A stretch of 41,689 nucleotides of DNA from an uncultured Lachnospiraceae bacterium (GTDB lineage: Bacteria; Bacillota; Clostridia; Lachnospirales; Lachnospiraceae): positions 1-41,689 of the forward strand of contig CAMEOT010000025.1 in assembly GCA_945929965.1 (NCBI GenBank), read 5' to 3'. Under the pieces are notes generated by a model that saw nothing but the letters and a program-made list of their open reading frames with translations, ran no database searches and was not told where the DNA came from. The position numbers and the translations under genes were made by a program. Positions 8,799 through 17,040 of this stretch are shown one piece after another. The stretch's first letter is position 1. Each line of letters starts with the position of its first letter.

Positions 8799-10207
8799 TG
8801 AATAAGACGACGAAGAGATTACTTTTTGCGGTGTTGATATTACTACTGTTTCTGTTGACAGTATATTTTGTCCTGGCATTTTATTACAGGGAAGGCTTTT
8901 CTCTGAATACCTGGATCAACGGAGTGTACTGTACCGGAAAAACGGTGGAAGAAGTGAATTCGGAGCTTTTGTCACATACAGAAGCTCCGAATGTTGTCAT
9001 CGTGGATAAAGCGGGAGAGGAATACACGATCGCTCTCGCCGATGTGGATTATCGCGCGGACTTTGGCAGTGCACTGGAAGCGTACAGACAGGAACAGAAT
9101 CCGTATCTGTGGGTGGACAATGTTCTGCTTCATTCCAGGCGGACCCTGGCACCTGCGGTGACCGTGGATGAGGAGGCGCTTCGCAGAGCCTATAATGCCC
9201 TGGAATTCGTACAGACGGAACAGGAGAGAATAACAGATTACAGCCTTACCAGGGATACGGAGGGGGCCTATGCCTTCACAGACGGACTGAGTGACCGCAT
9301 CGATCTGGAGAAGGCTTTTTTGGCATTAAAAGAAATCGTGGAGAATGGGCAGGAAACACTGAACCTGCAGGAGAGCGGATGCTACTATGAGATAACACCG
9401 GATGAGAGTCAAAAAACTCTGAGGAATCTGTGGAAAGAGATCGAGAGATTTCAGACCTGCGATATTGTCTACTGCTTCGGTGAAGAGAGACATCCGGTAA
9501 CAGCGGCGGACTGTGCTTCTTTTCTGACTGCGCAGAACGGACTGCCGGTGCAGGATGAGAAGGGAAACTTTGTGTTGGACGAGGAGGCTGTGGCGGCGTA
9601 TGTGCAGAGCCTGGCGGAAAAATATGACGGCTATGGACGAACCAGACAGTTTCACAGTACCCGTGGGGATGTGATCACCATCGAGGGCGGAACCTATGGC
9701 AGCAAAATGGACCGGAAAAAGGAGACTGCCTACCTGCTGGAGCATCTGTTGGATCCCGGTGTACATACAGGCATCCCACAAACACATATCCCTATTTATG
9801 AGAGAGAAGCCTTCTGCTATGGTAAAAATGATATTGGTGACACCTATATCGAAGTGGATATGACAGAACAGAAAATGTACTATTACGAAAAAGGCGTATT
9901 GAAGCTGGAGACGGAGATCGTGACAGGCAATATGCGGCGGCGTATGGGAACGCCGGAAGGCGTCAATTTTGTCTATAATAAGCAGAAAAATCGTGTTTTA
10001 CGGGGACCGGGGTATGCCTCTTTCGTGAAATTCTGGATGCCTGTGAAGGGTGGTATCGGTATTCATGACGCCGGATGGCGCAAAGAATTCGGCGGGGACA
10101 TCTACCAGACTGCGGGTTCCCACGGCTGTATCAATACGCCAAAGGACAAAATGGAAGAATTGTTTGATTGCGTGCAGATCGGCACCCCTGTCGTAATGTT
10201 TTATTAA
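8798..10207 (+). CDS. L,D-transpeptidase with YkuD domain
   Basis: Membrane-anchored enzyme expected to make 3-3 peptidoglycan cross-links or attach proteins to the wall. The product is 469 residues. One transmembrane helix (about 8-29) is followed by a long external region resembling the peptidoglycan-binding domains that precede YkuD in clostridial enzymes. The C-terminal YkuD domain (about 340-469) contains GGIGIHDAGW and SHGCINTP, with catalytic Cys444 and the accompanying His. The ATG overlaps the ilvB stop (TGATGA), a sign of translational coupling; no clear separate promoter or good ribosome binding site is seen. Why a wall enzyme is tied to acetolactate synthase is unknown. Confidence 0.93.
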   Translation: MNKTTKRLLFAVLILLLFLLTVYFVLAFYYREGFSLNTWINGVYCTGKTVEEVNSELLSHTEAPNVVIVDKAGEEYTIALADVDYRADFGSALEAYRQEQNPYLWVDNVLLHSRRTLAPAVTVDEEALRRAYNALEFVQTEQERITDYSLTRDTEGAYAFTDGLSDRIDLEKAFLALKEIVENGQETLNLQESGCYYEITPDESQKTLRNLWKEIERFQTCDIVYCFGEERHPVTAADCASFLTAQNGLPVQDEKGNFVLDEEAVAAYVQSLAEKYDGYGRTRQFHSTRGDVITIEGGTYGSKMDRKKETAYLLEHLLDPGVHTGIPQTHIPIYEREAFCYGKNDIGDTYIEVDMTEQKMYYYEKGVLKLETEIVTGNMRRRMGTPEGVNFVYNKQKNRVLRGPGYASFVKFWMPVKGGIGIHDAGWRKEFGGDIYQTAGSHGCINTPKDKMEELFDCVQIGTPVVMFY

Positions 10208-10275
10208 TAACACAGACATTTTCAGACAAATTGTCCTTGCCAGACGAACAAATTGAAAATAATTTAACAATGTAG

Positions 10276-10304
10276 TTGACTAAAGCAAATGAAAAGCTTA
10301 TTCT
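10276..10304 (+). promoter_or_regulatory. Promoter of serC-serA
   Basis: TTGACT (10276-10281), a 17-base spacer and TATTCT (10299-10304). The predicted start is about 45 bases before the serC ATG. An AAAAGC/GCTTTT hairpin overlaps the -10 and start region. Confidence 0.7.
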
Positions 10305-10356
10305 ATACCTATGCTTTTTATAAAAAATTTAGAAAATATCGAGGAGGTCTTTGAAA

Positions 10357-11439
10357 ATGGCAAGAGTGTATAACTTTTCCGCAGGCCCTGCAGTACTCCC
10401 TGAGGAGGTATTACAGGAAGCAGCCGATGAAATGCTGGATTATAGAGGAACCGGCATGTCCGTAATGGAGATGAGCCATCGATCTAAAGCCTATGATACG
10501 ATCATTAAGGAAGCGGAAGCTGATCTCAGAGAACTGATGAATATCCCGGACAACTATAAGGTACTGTTTTTACAGGGTGGTGCGAGCCAGCAGTTCGCCA
10601 TGATCCCCATGAACCTGATGAAGAACCGTGTAGCAGACTACATCGTAACCGGTCAGTGGGCGAAGAAGGCATACCAGGAGGCTTCTCTGTACGGCAAGGC
10701 TAATAAGATTGCTTCTTCCGAGGATAAGACTTTCTCTTATATTCCCGATTGCTCCGATCTGCCCATCAGTGAGGATGCAGATTACGTGTACATATGCGAG
10801 AATAATACCATTTACGGTACGAAATTCAAGACCCTGCCCAATACCAAGGGTAAGCCCCTGGTTGCAGATGTATCCAGCTGCTTTTTATCCGAGCCGGTAG
10901 ATGTGACAAAATATGGTGTGATTTATGGCGGCGTACAGAAAAATATCGGACCTGCAGGTGTGGTTATCGTGATCATCCGTGAGGACCTGATCACCGAGGA
11001 TGTACTTCCCGGTACACCGACCATGCTTCGTTATAAAATCCATGCAGATGCGGATTCTCTGTACAATACTCCTCCCGCATACGGCATCTACATCTGCGGC
11101 AAGGTGTTTAAATGGCTGAAGAAGATGGGTGGTCTGGAAGCAATGAAGGAGCGCAACGAGAAAAAGGCGAAGATCCTGTATGACTACCTGGATGAAAGCA
11201 AGCTGTTCAAGGGTACCGTCCGCAAGGAAGACAGATCCCTGATGAATGTTCCGTTCATTACCGGAAATGAGGAGCTGGATGCCAAGTTCGTAAAAGAAGC
11301 AAAAGAAGCCGGTTTCGAGAACCTGAAAGGTCACAGAACCGTAGGCGGCATGAGAGCAAGTATCTACAATGCAATGCCCATCGAAGGTGTGGAGAAGCTG
11401 GTAGAGTTCATGAAGAAGTTTGAAGCGGAGAACGCTTAA
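10357..11439 (+). CDS. serC: Phosphoserine aminotransferase
   Basis: PLP enzyme that transfers the amino group from glutamate to 3-phosphohydroxypyruvate to form O-phosphoserine; it also serves pyridoxine synthesis in some bacteria. The product is 360 residues. Signatures are the N-terminal NFSAGPAVLPEEVL, the phosphate-binding GGASQQF, and the PLP-binding Lys195 in YGGVQKNIGPAG; HRTVGGMRASIYNAMP closes the protein. The frame opens at a TTG two codons earlier, but ATG 10357 follows a GGAGG nine bases away and is the better start. It is the first gene of a two-gene operon; serA follows after 11 bases. Confidence 0.97.
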   Translation: MARVYNFSAGPAVLPEEVLQEAADEMLDYRGTGMSVMEMSHRSKAYDTIIKEAEADLRELMNIPDNYKVLFLQGGASQQFAMIPMNLMKNRVADYIVTGQWAKKAYQEASLYGKANKIASSEDKTFSYIPDCSDLPISEDADYVYICENNTIYGTKFKTLPNTKGKPLVADVSSCFLSEPVDVTKYGVIYGGVQKNIGPAGVVIVIIREDLITEDVLPGTPTMLRYKIHADADSLYNTPPAYGIYICGKVFKWLKKMGGLEAMKERNEKKAKILYDYLDESKLFKGTVRKEDRSLMNVPFITGNEELDAKFVKEAKEAGFENLKGHRTVGGMRASIYNAMPIEGVEKLVEFMKKFEAENA

Positions 11440-11450
11440 GGGGGAGAAAA

Positions 11451-12614
11451 ATGTTTCAGATCAATTGCCTGAATCCCATTTCCAAAGTGGGACTGGATCG
11501 TCTGACAGCAGACTATAAAGTAACCGATAATATGAATGACGCAGAGGGCGTTCTGGTCCGCAGTGCTTCCATGCATGAGATGGATCTGCCGGAAAATCTT
11601 CTGGCAGTAGCGAGAGCCGGAGCCGGTGTCAACAACATTCCTCTGGATAAATGTGCGGAAAAGGGTATCGTAGTATTCAATACGCCCGGTGCCAACGCCA
11701 ATGGCGTAAAGGAACTGGTGATCGCTGGTATGCTGTTAGCTGCCCGTGATGTGGTAGGCGGTATCGAATGGGTCAAGGCATCCAAAGACAACGCTGACAT
11801 TGCCAAAGCCGCAGAAAAAGAAAAGAAGAAATTCGCCGGTATGGAAGTAATGGGCAAAAAGTTAGGTGTCATCGGTCTGGGTGCTATCGGCGTCAAGGTG
11901 GCCAATACAGCAGTAAGCCTTGGTATGGAAGTCTATGGCTATGATCCTTACGTATCCGTCAATGCTGCTTGGAACTTAAGCCGTTCTGTCAAGCATGTGA
12001 TGAATGTGGAAGAAATTTATGCAGACTGTGATTACATTACGATACATGTACCGCTTCTGGATTCCACAAAGGGTATGATCAACAAGGAAGCCATCAGCAA
12101 AATGAAAGATGGCGTGGTCCTGTTAAACTTTGCAAGAGATCTGTTAGCAAATGAGGCAGATGTCCTGGAGGCATTAAAGAGTGGCAAGGTAGCCCGTTAT
12201 GTATCTGATTTTCCGAATCCTACGACAGCAGGACAGCCCGGCTGTATCGTGATCCCTCATCTGGGCGCAAGCACCGAGGAATCCGAGGATAACTGTGCGA
12301 AGATGGCTGTGGAAGAGATGATGGATTATCTGGAGAACGGCAATATCCGCAACAGCGTAAATTATCCTGCCTGTGACATGGGCGTATGCAGCCAGACCGG
12401 AAGAATTGCCATTTTCCATAAAAATATTACCAATATGCTGAATCAGTTTACCGCAGTGATTGGTGAGAAGAATATCAATATTTCCGATATGACCAACAAA
12501 TCCCGCGGTGAAGTGGCATATACCATGCTGGATATTGAAAGTGCGGCAACGCAGGATCTGGTAGAGGCTTTGCAGAAGATTGACGGCGTCTTCCGTGTAC
12601 GTGTGGTAAAATAG
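11451..12614 (+). CDS. serA: D-3-phosphoglycerate dehydrogenase
   Basis: Oxidises 3-phosphoglycerate to 3-phosphohydroxypyruvate with NAD, the first step of serine synthesis. The product is 387 residues, the short clostridial form without the intervening domain of the longest enzymes. The Rossmann motif is GVIGLGAIGVKVAN. Catalytic residues are Arg229 (NFARDLL, where most homologues have ARG followed by G or D) and His270 (IPHLGASTEE). A C-terminal ACT domain (about residues 318-387) suggests feedback control by serine. The start has a strong GGGGGAG site. It is co-transcribed with serC. serB is not in the window. Confidence 0.96.
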   Translation: MFQINCLNPISKVGLDRLTADYKVTDNMNDAEGVLVRSASMHEMDLPENLLAVARAGAGVNNIPLDKCAEKGIVVFNTPGANANGVKELVIAGMLLAARDVVGGIEWVKASKDNADIAKAAEKEKKKFAGMEVMGKKLGVIGLGAIGVKVANTAVSLGMEVYGYDPYVSVNAAWNLSRSVKHVMNVEEIYADCDYITIHVPLLDSTKGMINKEAISKMKDGVVLLNFARDLLANEADVLEALKSGKVARYVSDFPNPTTAGQPGCIVIPHLGASTEESEDNCAKMAVEEMMDYLENGNIRNSVNYPACDMGVCSQTGRIAIFHKNITNMLNQFTAVIGEKNINISDMTNKSRGEVAYTMLDIESAATQDLVEALQKIDGVFRVRVVK

Positions 12615-12646
12615 AATATCAAATAAAACATGCAGGAAAGTTACAG

Positions 12647-12682
12647 ACAGGCATTGGGTGGAATATATCCGGTGCCTGTTTT
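12647..12682 (+). terminator. Terminator of serC-serA
   Basis: ACAGGCATTGG pairs with CCGGTGCCTGT (two G-U pairs, 11 bp) across an 11-base loop and runs into TTTT at 12679-12682. Confidence 0.7.
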
Positions 12683-12772
12683 ACGTTTATGCCGGAAAAC
12701 GCAGACTGGCAAAATTATAGGTAAAACCTGTGCAAAATGTCAGAAAATTACAGACTTTTTTTCGTAAAAGCG

Positions 12773-12801
12773 TTGTATGCTATGAGGGAATCTGTTATAC
12801 T
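12773..12801 (+). promoter_or_regulatory. Promoter of the PHP-domain gene
   Basis: TTGTAT (12773-12778), a 17-base spacer and TATACT (12796-12801), about 50 bases upstream of the ATG at 12851. Confidence 0.7.
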
Positions 12802-12850
12802 TGGCATGGGCCAAAGACGTAAGCCACAAGAGAAAGAAGGAACAAAACAG

Positions 12851-13624
12851 ATGAAATTTGATATGCATTGTCATACAAAAGAAGGATCTATGGATGGAAA
12901 GGTTCCTATTGACGATTTTATTGCGGAATTGATCCGCAAGGGCTTTAACGGTATGCTGGTCAGCGATCATAATTCTTATAATGGCTACCGTACGTGGAAA
13001 CGAAATATCAAGGATCAAAAATATAAAGATTTTGTAGTGTTGAAGGGGATTGAATACGATACCATTGATGCCGGACATATTCTGGTGATCATGCCGGAGA
13101 CCATTAAGCTGAAAATTTTGGAGCTTCGGGGATTGCCGGTACAGATTCTGATCGATATCGTGCATAAGAACGGTGGGATATTAGGACCGGCACATCCCTA
13201 CGGAGAGAAATATTTAAGCTTCACCAATACCCTGAAGAAGCGGAATCAGATGGCGGTGATGAATCAGTTTGATTTTCTGGAAGGCTTCAATGCCTGTGAG
13301 AGTGTAGAGAGCAACCATTGCGCTAAGGTACTGGCGGAAATGTACGCGCTGCCAACCTTCGGTGGAAGCGATGCTCACAAAACGGACTGTGTCGGTATGG
13401 CGTATACTGACATCCCTGAGCAGATTCATTGTGAATCCGATCTGATCCGGGCGGTGAAGCTGGGAGAAGGGATCAAATGCGGAGGATCTTATTACCGGGG
13501 TACTACCAAAGAGAAGATCGGAAAAGCCAATAATATTCTGGTACAGTCCTTCTGGTTCTACAACAGACTGGGAAGCCTGTACCGGCATCACAGAAGAAAA
13601 ACGGAAATGCATAAGATGGTATAG
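12851..13624 (+). CDS. PHP-domain metal-dependent phosphoesterase
   Basis: Predicted hydrolase of the polymerase and histidinol phosphatase (PHP) superfamily, 257 residues, cytosolic. Metal-binding motifs in order are DMHCHT (His6, His8), SDHNSYNG, GPAHPYG and the C-terminal GGSDAHKTD. The frame extends to an ATG at 12737, but that start lies upstream of the promoter; ATG 12851 follows AAGGA and matches family starts. The substrate cannot be read from sequence. Family members include histidinol phosphatase, YciV/TrpH-type nucleotidases and cyclic-nucleotide enzymes. It sits after serCA but has its own promoter and terminator, so the link may be chance. Confidence 0.85.
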   Translation: MKFDMHCHTKEGSMDGKVPIDDFIAELIRKGFNGMLVSDHNSYNGYRTWKRNIKDQKYKDFVVLKGIEYDTIDAGHILVIMPETIKLKILELRGLPVQILIDIVHKNGGILGPAHPYGEKYLSFTNTLKKRNQMAVMNQFDFLEGFNACESVESNHCAKVLAEMYALPTFGGSDAHKTDCVGMAYTDIPEQIHCESDLIRAVKLGEGIKCGGSYYRGTTKEKIGKANNILVQSFWFYNRLGSLYRHHRRKTEMHKMV

Positions 13625-13648
13625 GTCCCCTGGACCTATACTTTTTTT
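13619..13648 (+). terminator. Terminator overlapping the stop codon of the PHP gene
   Basis: GTATAGGTCC pairs perfectly with GGACCTATAC around a 3-base CCT loop, then seven T residues. The TAG stop codon (13622-13624) is part of the 5' arm. Confidence 0.93.
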
Positions 13649-13706
13649 ATACAAATCGTAATCTGAATTCATAAATTCTTAAGATGCTTTTACTATGGAA
13701 ATAGGG

Positions 13707-13712
13707 TATAAT
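13707..13712 (+). promoter_or_regulatory. -10 element of the 13.8-23.7 kb envelope operon
   Basis: A consensus TATAAT. The -35 is poor at any normal spacing (TGCTTT or ATGCTT about 16-17 bases upstream), so an activator may be needed. The leader to 13807 can form a small hairpin (GAAC/GTTC, about 13741-13759). Confidence 0.45.
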
Positions 13713-13807
13713 ATGCATAAATAAATAAGCAATATGGAAGGTTCCGTAGAACTTGCTTTCAGGGGAAGAGCGTAAGGCACTACCCGTAATTAAGAGGAGA
13801 GAAATAT

Positions 13808-16108
13808 ATGAGAAAAAATTTAAGGGGCAGAAAAGCAACCGCGATCGCGCTGGCATCCGTTATGGTAATGTCGCTTGCAGCCTGCGGCAAACAGGATGGA
13901 TCGAATCAGGGGGGACAGACAGAACAGAAGGAATATGTATATGTTCCCGAATACCTGGAGCTGGACGATAATACGAATTCCAGCTACAGTAACATGACAG
14001 TACAGGGGGATAAACTGTATTATACAAATTACCAATGGGATGAAGCTTCCGGTGAGAGCAAGGTCGTGCTTGGAGCTTATTCGCTGACAGACGGTTCCAG
14101 GGAGGACCTGCCGATTACCATTAATGCTGACGGCGGAGGGATCTATTCCATGCAGGTAGATGCAGAAGGTAATATTTATACTGCGGAATTTGAGTGGAAT
14201 GCCACAGAAGGTGATGACGCTTATACACAGCAGACGACTGTATTGCACAAGTACGATGCATCCGGTACGGAGCTGATGGCACAGGATATCACGGACATCA
14301 TGCAGCAGGATGAGAATAATTCTTATGTGGGTAGCATGTGCCTGGACGACCAGGGCAGATTTTATATCAGCTCTGATTCACTGATCCGGCTGTTTGGCAG
14401 TGACGGACAATTTCAGGGAGCTGTGCAGACGGACAGCCAGTGGATCCAGGGCATGGGAAAGGCAAAAGACGGCAAGGTATACCTGGCTTATTATGACCAA
14501 TCCGGCAATGTGAAGCTATCCCAGATCGACTTTGACGGCAAAGCATTGGGACAGACATATGATAACTTCCCGAACACGAACGGTAACGGAGGATTATGTG
14601 CCGGAATAGACAATGATCTCCTGGTGAATACGGATACTGCCCTGTATGATTATAGTCTCGCAGACCAGAAGACTACCGAAATACTGAGCTGGCTGGACAG
14701 TGATATTAACGGCAGTTATGTCACATATGCCGCAGCCACCGCAGACGGTAAGATCCTGGCAGTGGTCAATGACTGGAACACAGGGGAAACTGACCTGGTG
14801 AAGCTGACCAGAACCAAGGCCAGTGAGGTGGCACAGAAGTCCCAGATCACGATCGGAACCCTGTATACCTCCCAGAGCCTTCAGGCAGCAGCCGTAGCCT
14901 TCAACAAGCAGAGTAATGAATATCATGTCAATATTAAAACATATATCGATGATAATAACTGGACCGAAACTTCCTGGGCGGATGGCATTACAGCCATGAA
15001 CAATGATATTACCTCCGGAGCCGGGTGCCCGGATATCCTGGATCTGTCCAACCTGGATGTCAAGGAACTGGCTTCCAAGGGTGTATTTGAGGATATGACA
15101 CCCTATCTGGAGAAGAGCAGTGTATTAAGCAAGGACGATTTCTTTGAGAATATTGTAGACAGTTATACCTATGACGGAAAACTGGTGGGAATTCCGAAGA
15201 GCTTCACCTTAAGCACGATCGTCGGCAAGACCTCCGAAGTAGGTGATAAGAAGGGCTGGACCATTGACGATATTATAGCCTATGCAGGCCAGCACGAAGG
15301 TGCTTCCCTGTTTGAGGGCATGACCAAGAGCGGTATGCTGTACACACTGTTAGCCTATGATCTGGACAGCTATATTGACTGGGAGACGGGAAAGTGCAGC
15401 TTTGATTCGGAAGATTTCCAGAAAGTACTGGAATTTGTCAATACTTTCCCCGAAGAGTATGACTGGCAGAATGACGACAGATCTACACCGGTGAAGATCC
15501 AGTCCGGTGAAGTACTGTTAAATATGACAGGCATCTATCAGCTGAACAGTATTCAGGAGGAGGAAGCTATGTTCGGCGAGCCGGTAACCTATATCGGATA
15601 TCCTACCTCCGGTGGTGGCAGCGGTACTTATATGCAGGCCAGTGAGCTGTATGCGATTACCGCCAAATCCTCCAACAAGGACGGCGCGTGGGCATTTATT
15701 GAGAATTACCTGAATCAGCCGTTTGATAATTTATATTCCTATGGACTCCCCGCCAGAAAGTCTGCGCTGGATGATATGGTGGAGCAGGCGATGAATGTAA
15801 CATATATGACGGATGAAAACGGTGAGCAGATCCTGGATGAGAATGGGAATCCGATTCCGGAGGATGGTACTTCCAGCATCAGCTACGGAGACTGGGAATA
15901 TTCCTATCATATACCTACACAGGAGGAAGTGGCAACCCTGCAGGATCTGATCAGTGTGGCTGAGCCTTCCAGTGCAACCGGTAATGATGAGATCACCAAT
16001 ATCATCACGGAGGAAGCGGAAGCATTCTTCAAAGGACAGAAATCTGTAGCGGATGTAGCGAATGTCATTCAGAGCCGTGTACAGGTCTATGTAAATGAAA
16101 ACAGATAA
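13808..16108 (+). CDS. Propeller-like plus solute-binding lipoprotein (first copy)
   Basis: Surface lipoprotein of 766 residues, about 1.7 times the size of a usual sugar-binding protein. A signal peptide ends in the lipobox LAAC with Cys26. Residues about 55-330 consist of repeated beta-rich units with patterns such as DAEGNIY, DDQGRFYI and AKDGKVYLAY, which look like beta-propeller blades. From about residue 345 a family-1 solute-binding domain begins (TIGTLYTSQSLQAAAVAFNKQ), with the typical GVFEDMTPYLE and DGKLVGIPKSF stretches. The protein ends VIQSRVQVYVNENR, shared with the paralogue at 21145. A good AGGAGAG site precedes the ATG. Ligand unknown. The binding domain is confident; the propeller is inferred from repeat pattern. 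Confidence 0.85.
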   Translation: MRKNLRGRKATAIALASVMVMSLAACGKQDGSNQGGQTEQKEYVYVPEYLELDDNTNSSYSNMTVQGDKLYYTNYQWDEASGESKVVLGAYSLTDGSREDLPITINADGGGIYSMQVDAEGNIYTAEFEWNATEGDDAYTQQTTVLHKYDASGTELMAQDITDIMQQDENNSYVGSMCLDDQGRFYISSDSLIRLFGSDGQFQGAVQTDSQWIQGMGKAKDGKVYLAYYDQSGNVKLSQIDFDGKALGQTYDNFPNTNGNGGLCAGIDNDLLVNTDTALYDYSLADQKTTEILSWLDSDINGSYVTYAAATADGKILAVVNDWNTGETDLVKLTRTKASEVAQKSQITIGTLYTSQSLQAAAVAFNKQSNEYHVNIKTYIDDNNWTETSWADGITAMNNDITSGAGCPDILDLSNLDVKELASKGVFEDMTPYLEKSSVLSKDDFFENIVDSYTYDGKLVGIPKSFTLSTIVGKTSEVGDKKGWTIDDIIAYAGQHEGASLFEGMTKSGMLYTLLAYDLDSYIDWETGKCSFDSEDFQKVLEFVNTFPEEYDWQNDDRSTPVKIQSGEVLLNMTGIYQLNSIQEEEAMFGEPVTYIGYPTSGGGSGTYMQASELYAITAKSSNKDGAWAFIENYLNQPFDNLYSYGLPARKSALDDMVEQAMNVTYMTDENGEQILDENGNPIPEDGTSSISYGDWEYSYHIPTQEEVATLQDLISVAEPSSATGNDEITNIITEEAEAFFKGQKSVADVANVIQSRVQVYVNENR
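16063..16095 (+). repeat. 33-base direct repeat, copy 1 (3' end of first lipoprotein gene)
   Basis: An exact 33-base match to 23625-23657, beginning TGTCATTCAGAGCC. It encodes the shared C-terminal VIQSRVQVYV. Surrounding codons diverge. Confidence 0.9.
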
Positions 16109-16116
16109 GGAAAGGC

Positions 16117-17040
16117 TTGATTATCGTGAGCAGGCAGCAGGTGGATCAGAAGCGGAAGCGGCATCACAAATTGGATAAGAGAATGCGGAAACTCAAGAGG
16201 AGCTCGGGGCTTTTTATAGCCCCAAGCTTTCTTGGAGTACTTGCTTTCTTTTTTCTCCCTTTTCTGGTTGTGATATTTTATTCGCTGGTGGATAACCCTA
16301 TCAGCATGAACTTTGTATTTTTAGACAACTTTGTAAGTGTAATAAAAAATGCGGCATTCCGTACGGCAGTGCATAATACAGTGGTATTTTCCGCAATTGC
16401 GGTGCCGTTAGCCGTGGTTTTGTCCCTGCTTCTGGCAGTGGTACTGGAAGCAAAGCTTCCTTTCCGAAGTCAGTTCCGTACCTTTTTCTTAAGTCCCATG
16501 ATGGTGCCGGTGGCATCCATTGTACTGATCTGGCAGGTATTGTTCCATTATAATGGTGCGGTCAATGATCTGTTGGGAGTATTCGGTGTGGAGAAGATCG
16601 ACTGGCTGAAGTCTGGCTACTCCATTATTGTAATAGTGATCTTATTCCTATGGAAGAATCTGGGATATAATATGATCCTGTTTATGGCAGCACTTGCCAG
16701 CATACCCAGGGATCTGCTGGAGGTGGCGAGACTGGAAAATGCCACATCGTTACAGACCTTTTTCTATATTAAGATCCGGTATTTGTCTTCCACCTTTTTA
16801 TTTGTGACGATCATGTCCCTGATCAGTTCTTTTAAGATCTTCCGTGAGATCTATCTGCTGACAACGGATTATCCTTACGATTCCATCTATATGCTGCAGC
16901 ACTTCATGAACAATAAGTTCAAGAGTCTGGATTATCAGACACTGTCTGCAGCAGCGATACTGATGTCTCTCGTCATGGTCGTGATCATCGGACTCCTGTT
17001 CGCAGTGGAAAATCATTTCGGAAAGGATGTGGAAGGCTGA
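16117..17040 (+). CDS. ABC transporter permease, MalF/UgpA-like
   Basis: Integral membrane permease of the sugar (CUT1) type, up to 307 residues, with six predicted helices starting at about residue 32 (LFIAPSFLGVLAFFFLPFLV). The ATPase-contact EAA loop is present but degenerate: LLEVARLENATSLQTFFYIK instead of the usual EAA...DGA pattern. The start is uncertain: TTG 16117 and GTG 16126 both follow the AAGGAAAGG site 8 bases after the upstream lipoprotein gene; the difference is three residues. It overlaps the next permease by one base (TGATGG). No ATPase gene is in the operon, so a shared MsmX-like ATPase encoded elsewhere is likely if this works as an importer. Confidence 0.9.
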   Translation: MIIVSRQQVDQKRKRHHKLDKRMRKLKRSSGLFIAPSFLGVLAFFFLPFLVVIFYSLVDNPISMNFVFLDNFVSVIKNAAFRTAVHNTVVFSAIAVPLAVVLSLLLAVVLEAKLPFRSQFRTFFLSPMMVPVASIVLIWQVLFHYNGAVNDLLGVFGVEKIDWLKSGYSIIVIVILFLWKNLGYNMILFMAALASIPRDLLEVARLENATSLQTFFYIKIRYLSSTFLFVTIMSLISSFKIFREIYLLTTDYPYDSIYMLQHFMNNKFKSLDYQTLSAAAILMSLVMVVIIGLLFAVENHFGKDVEG

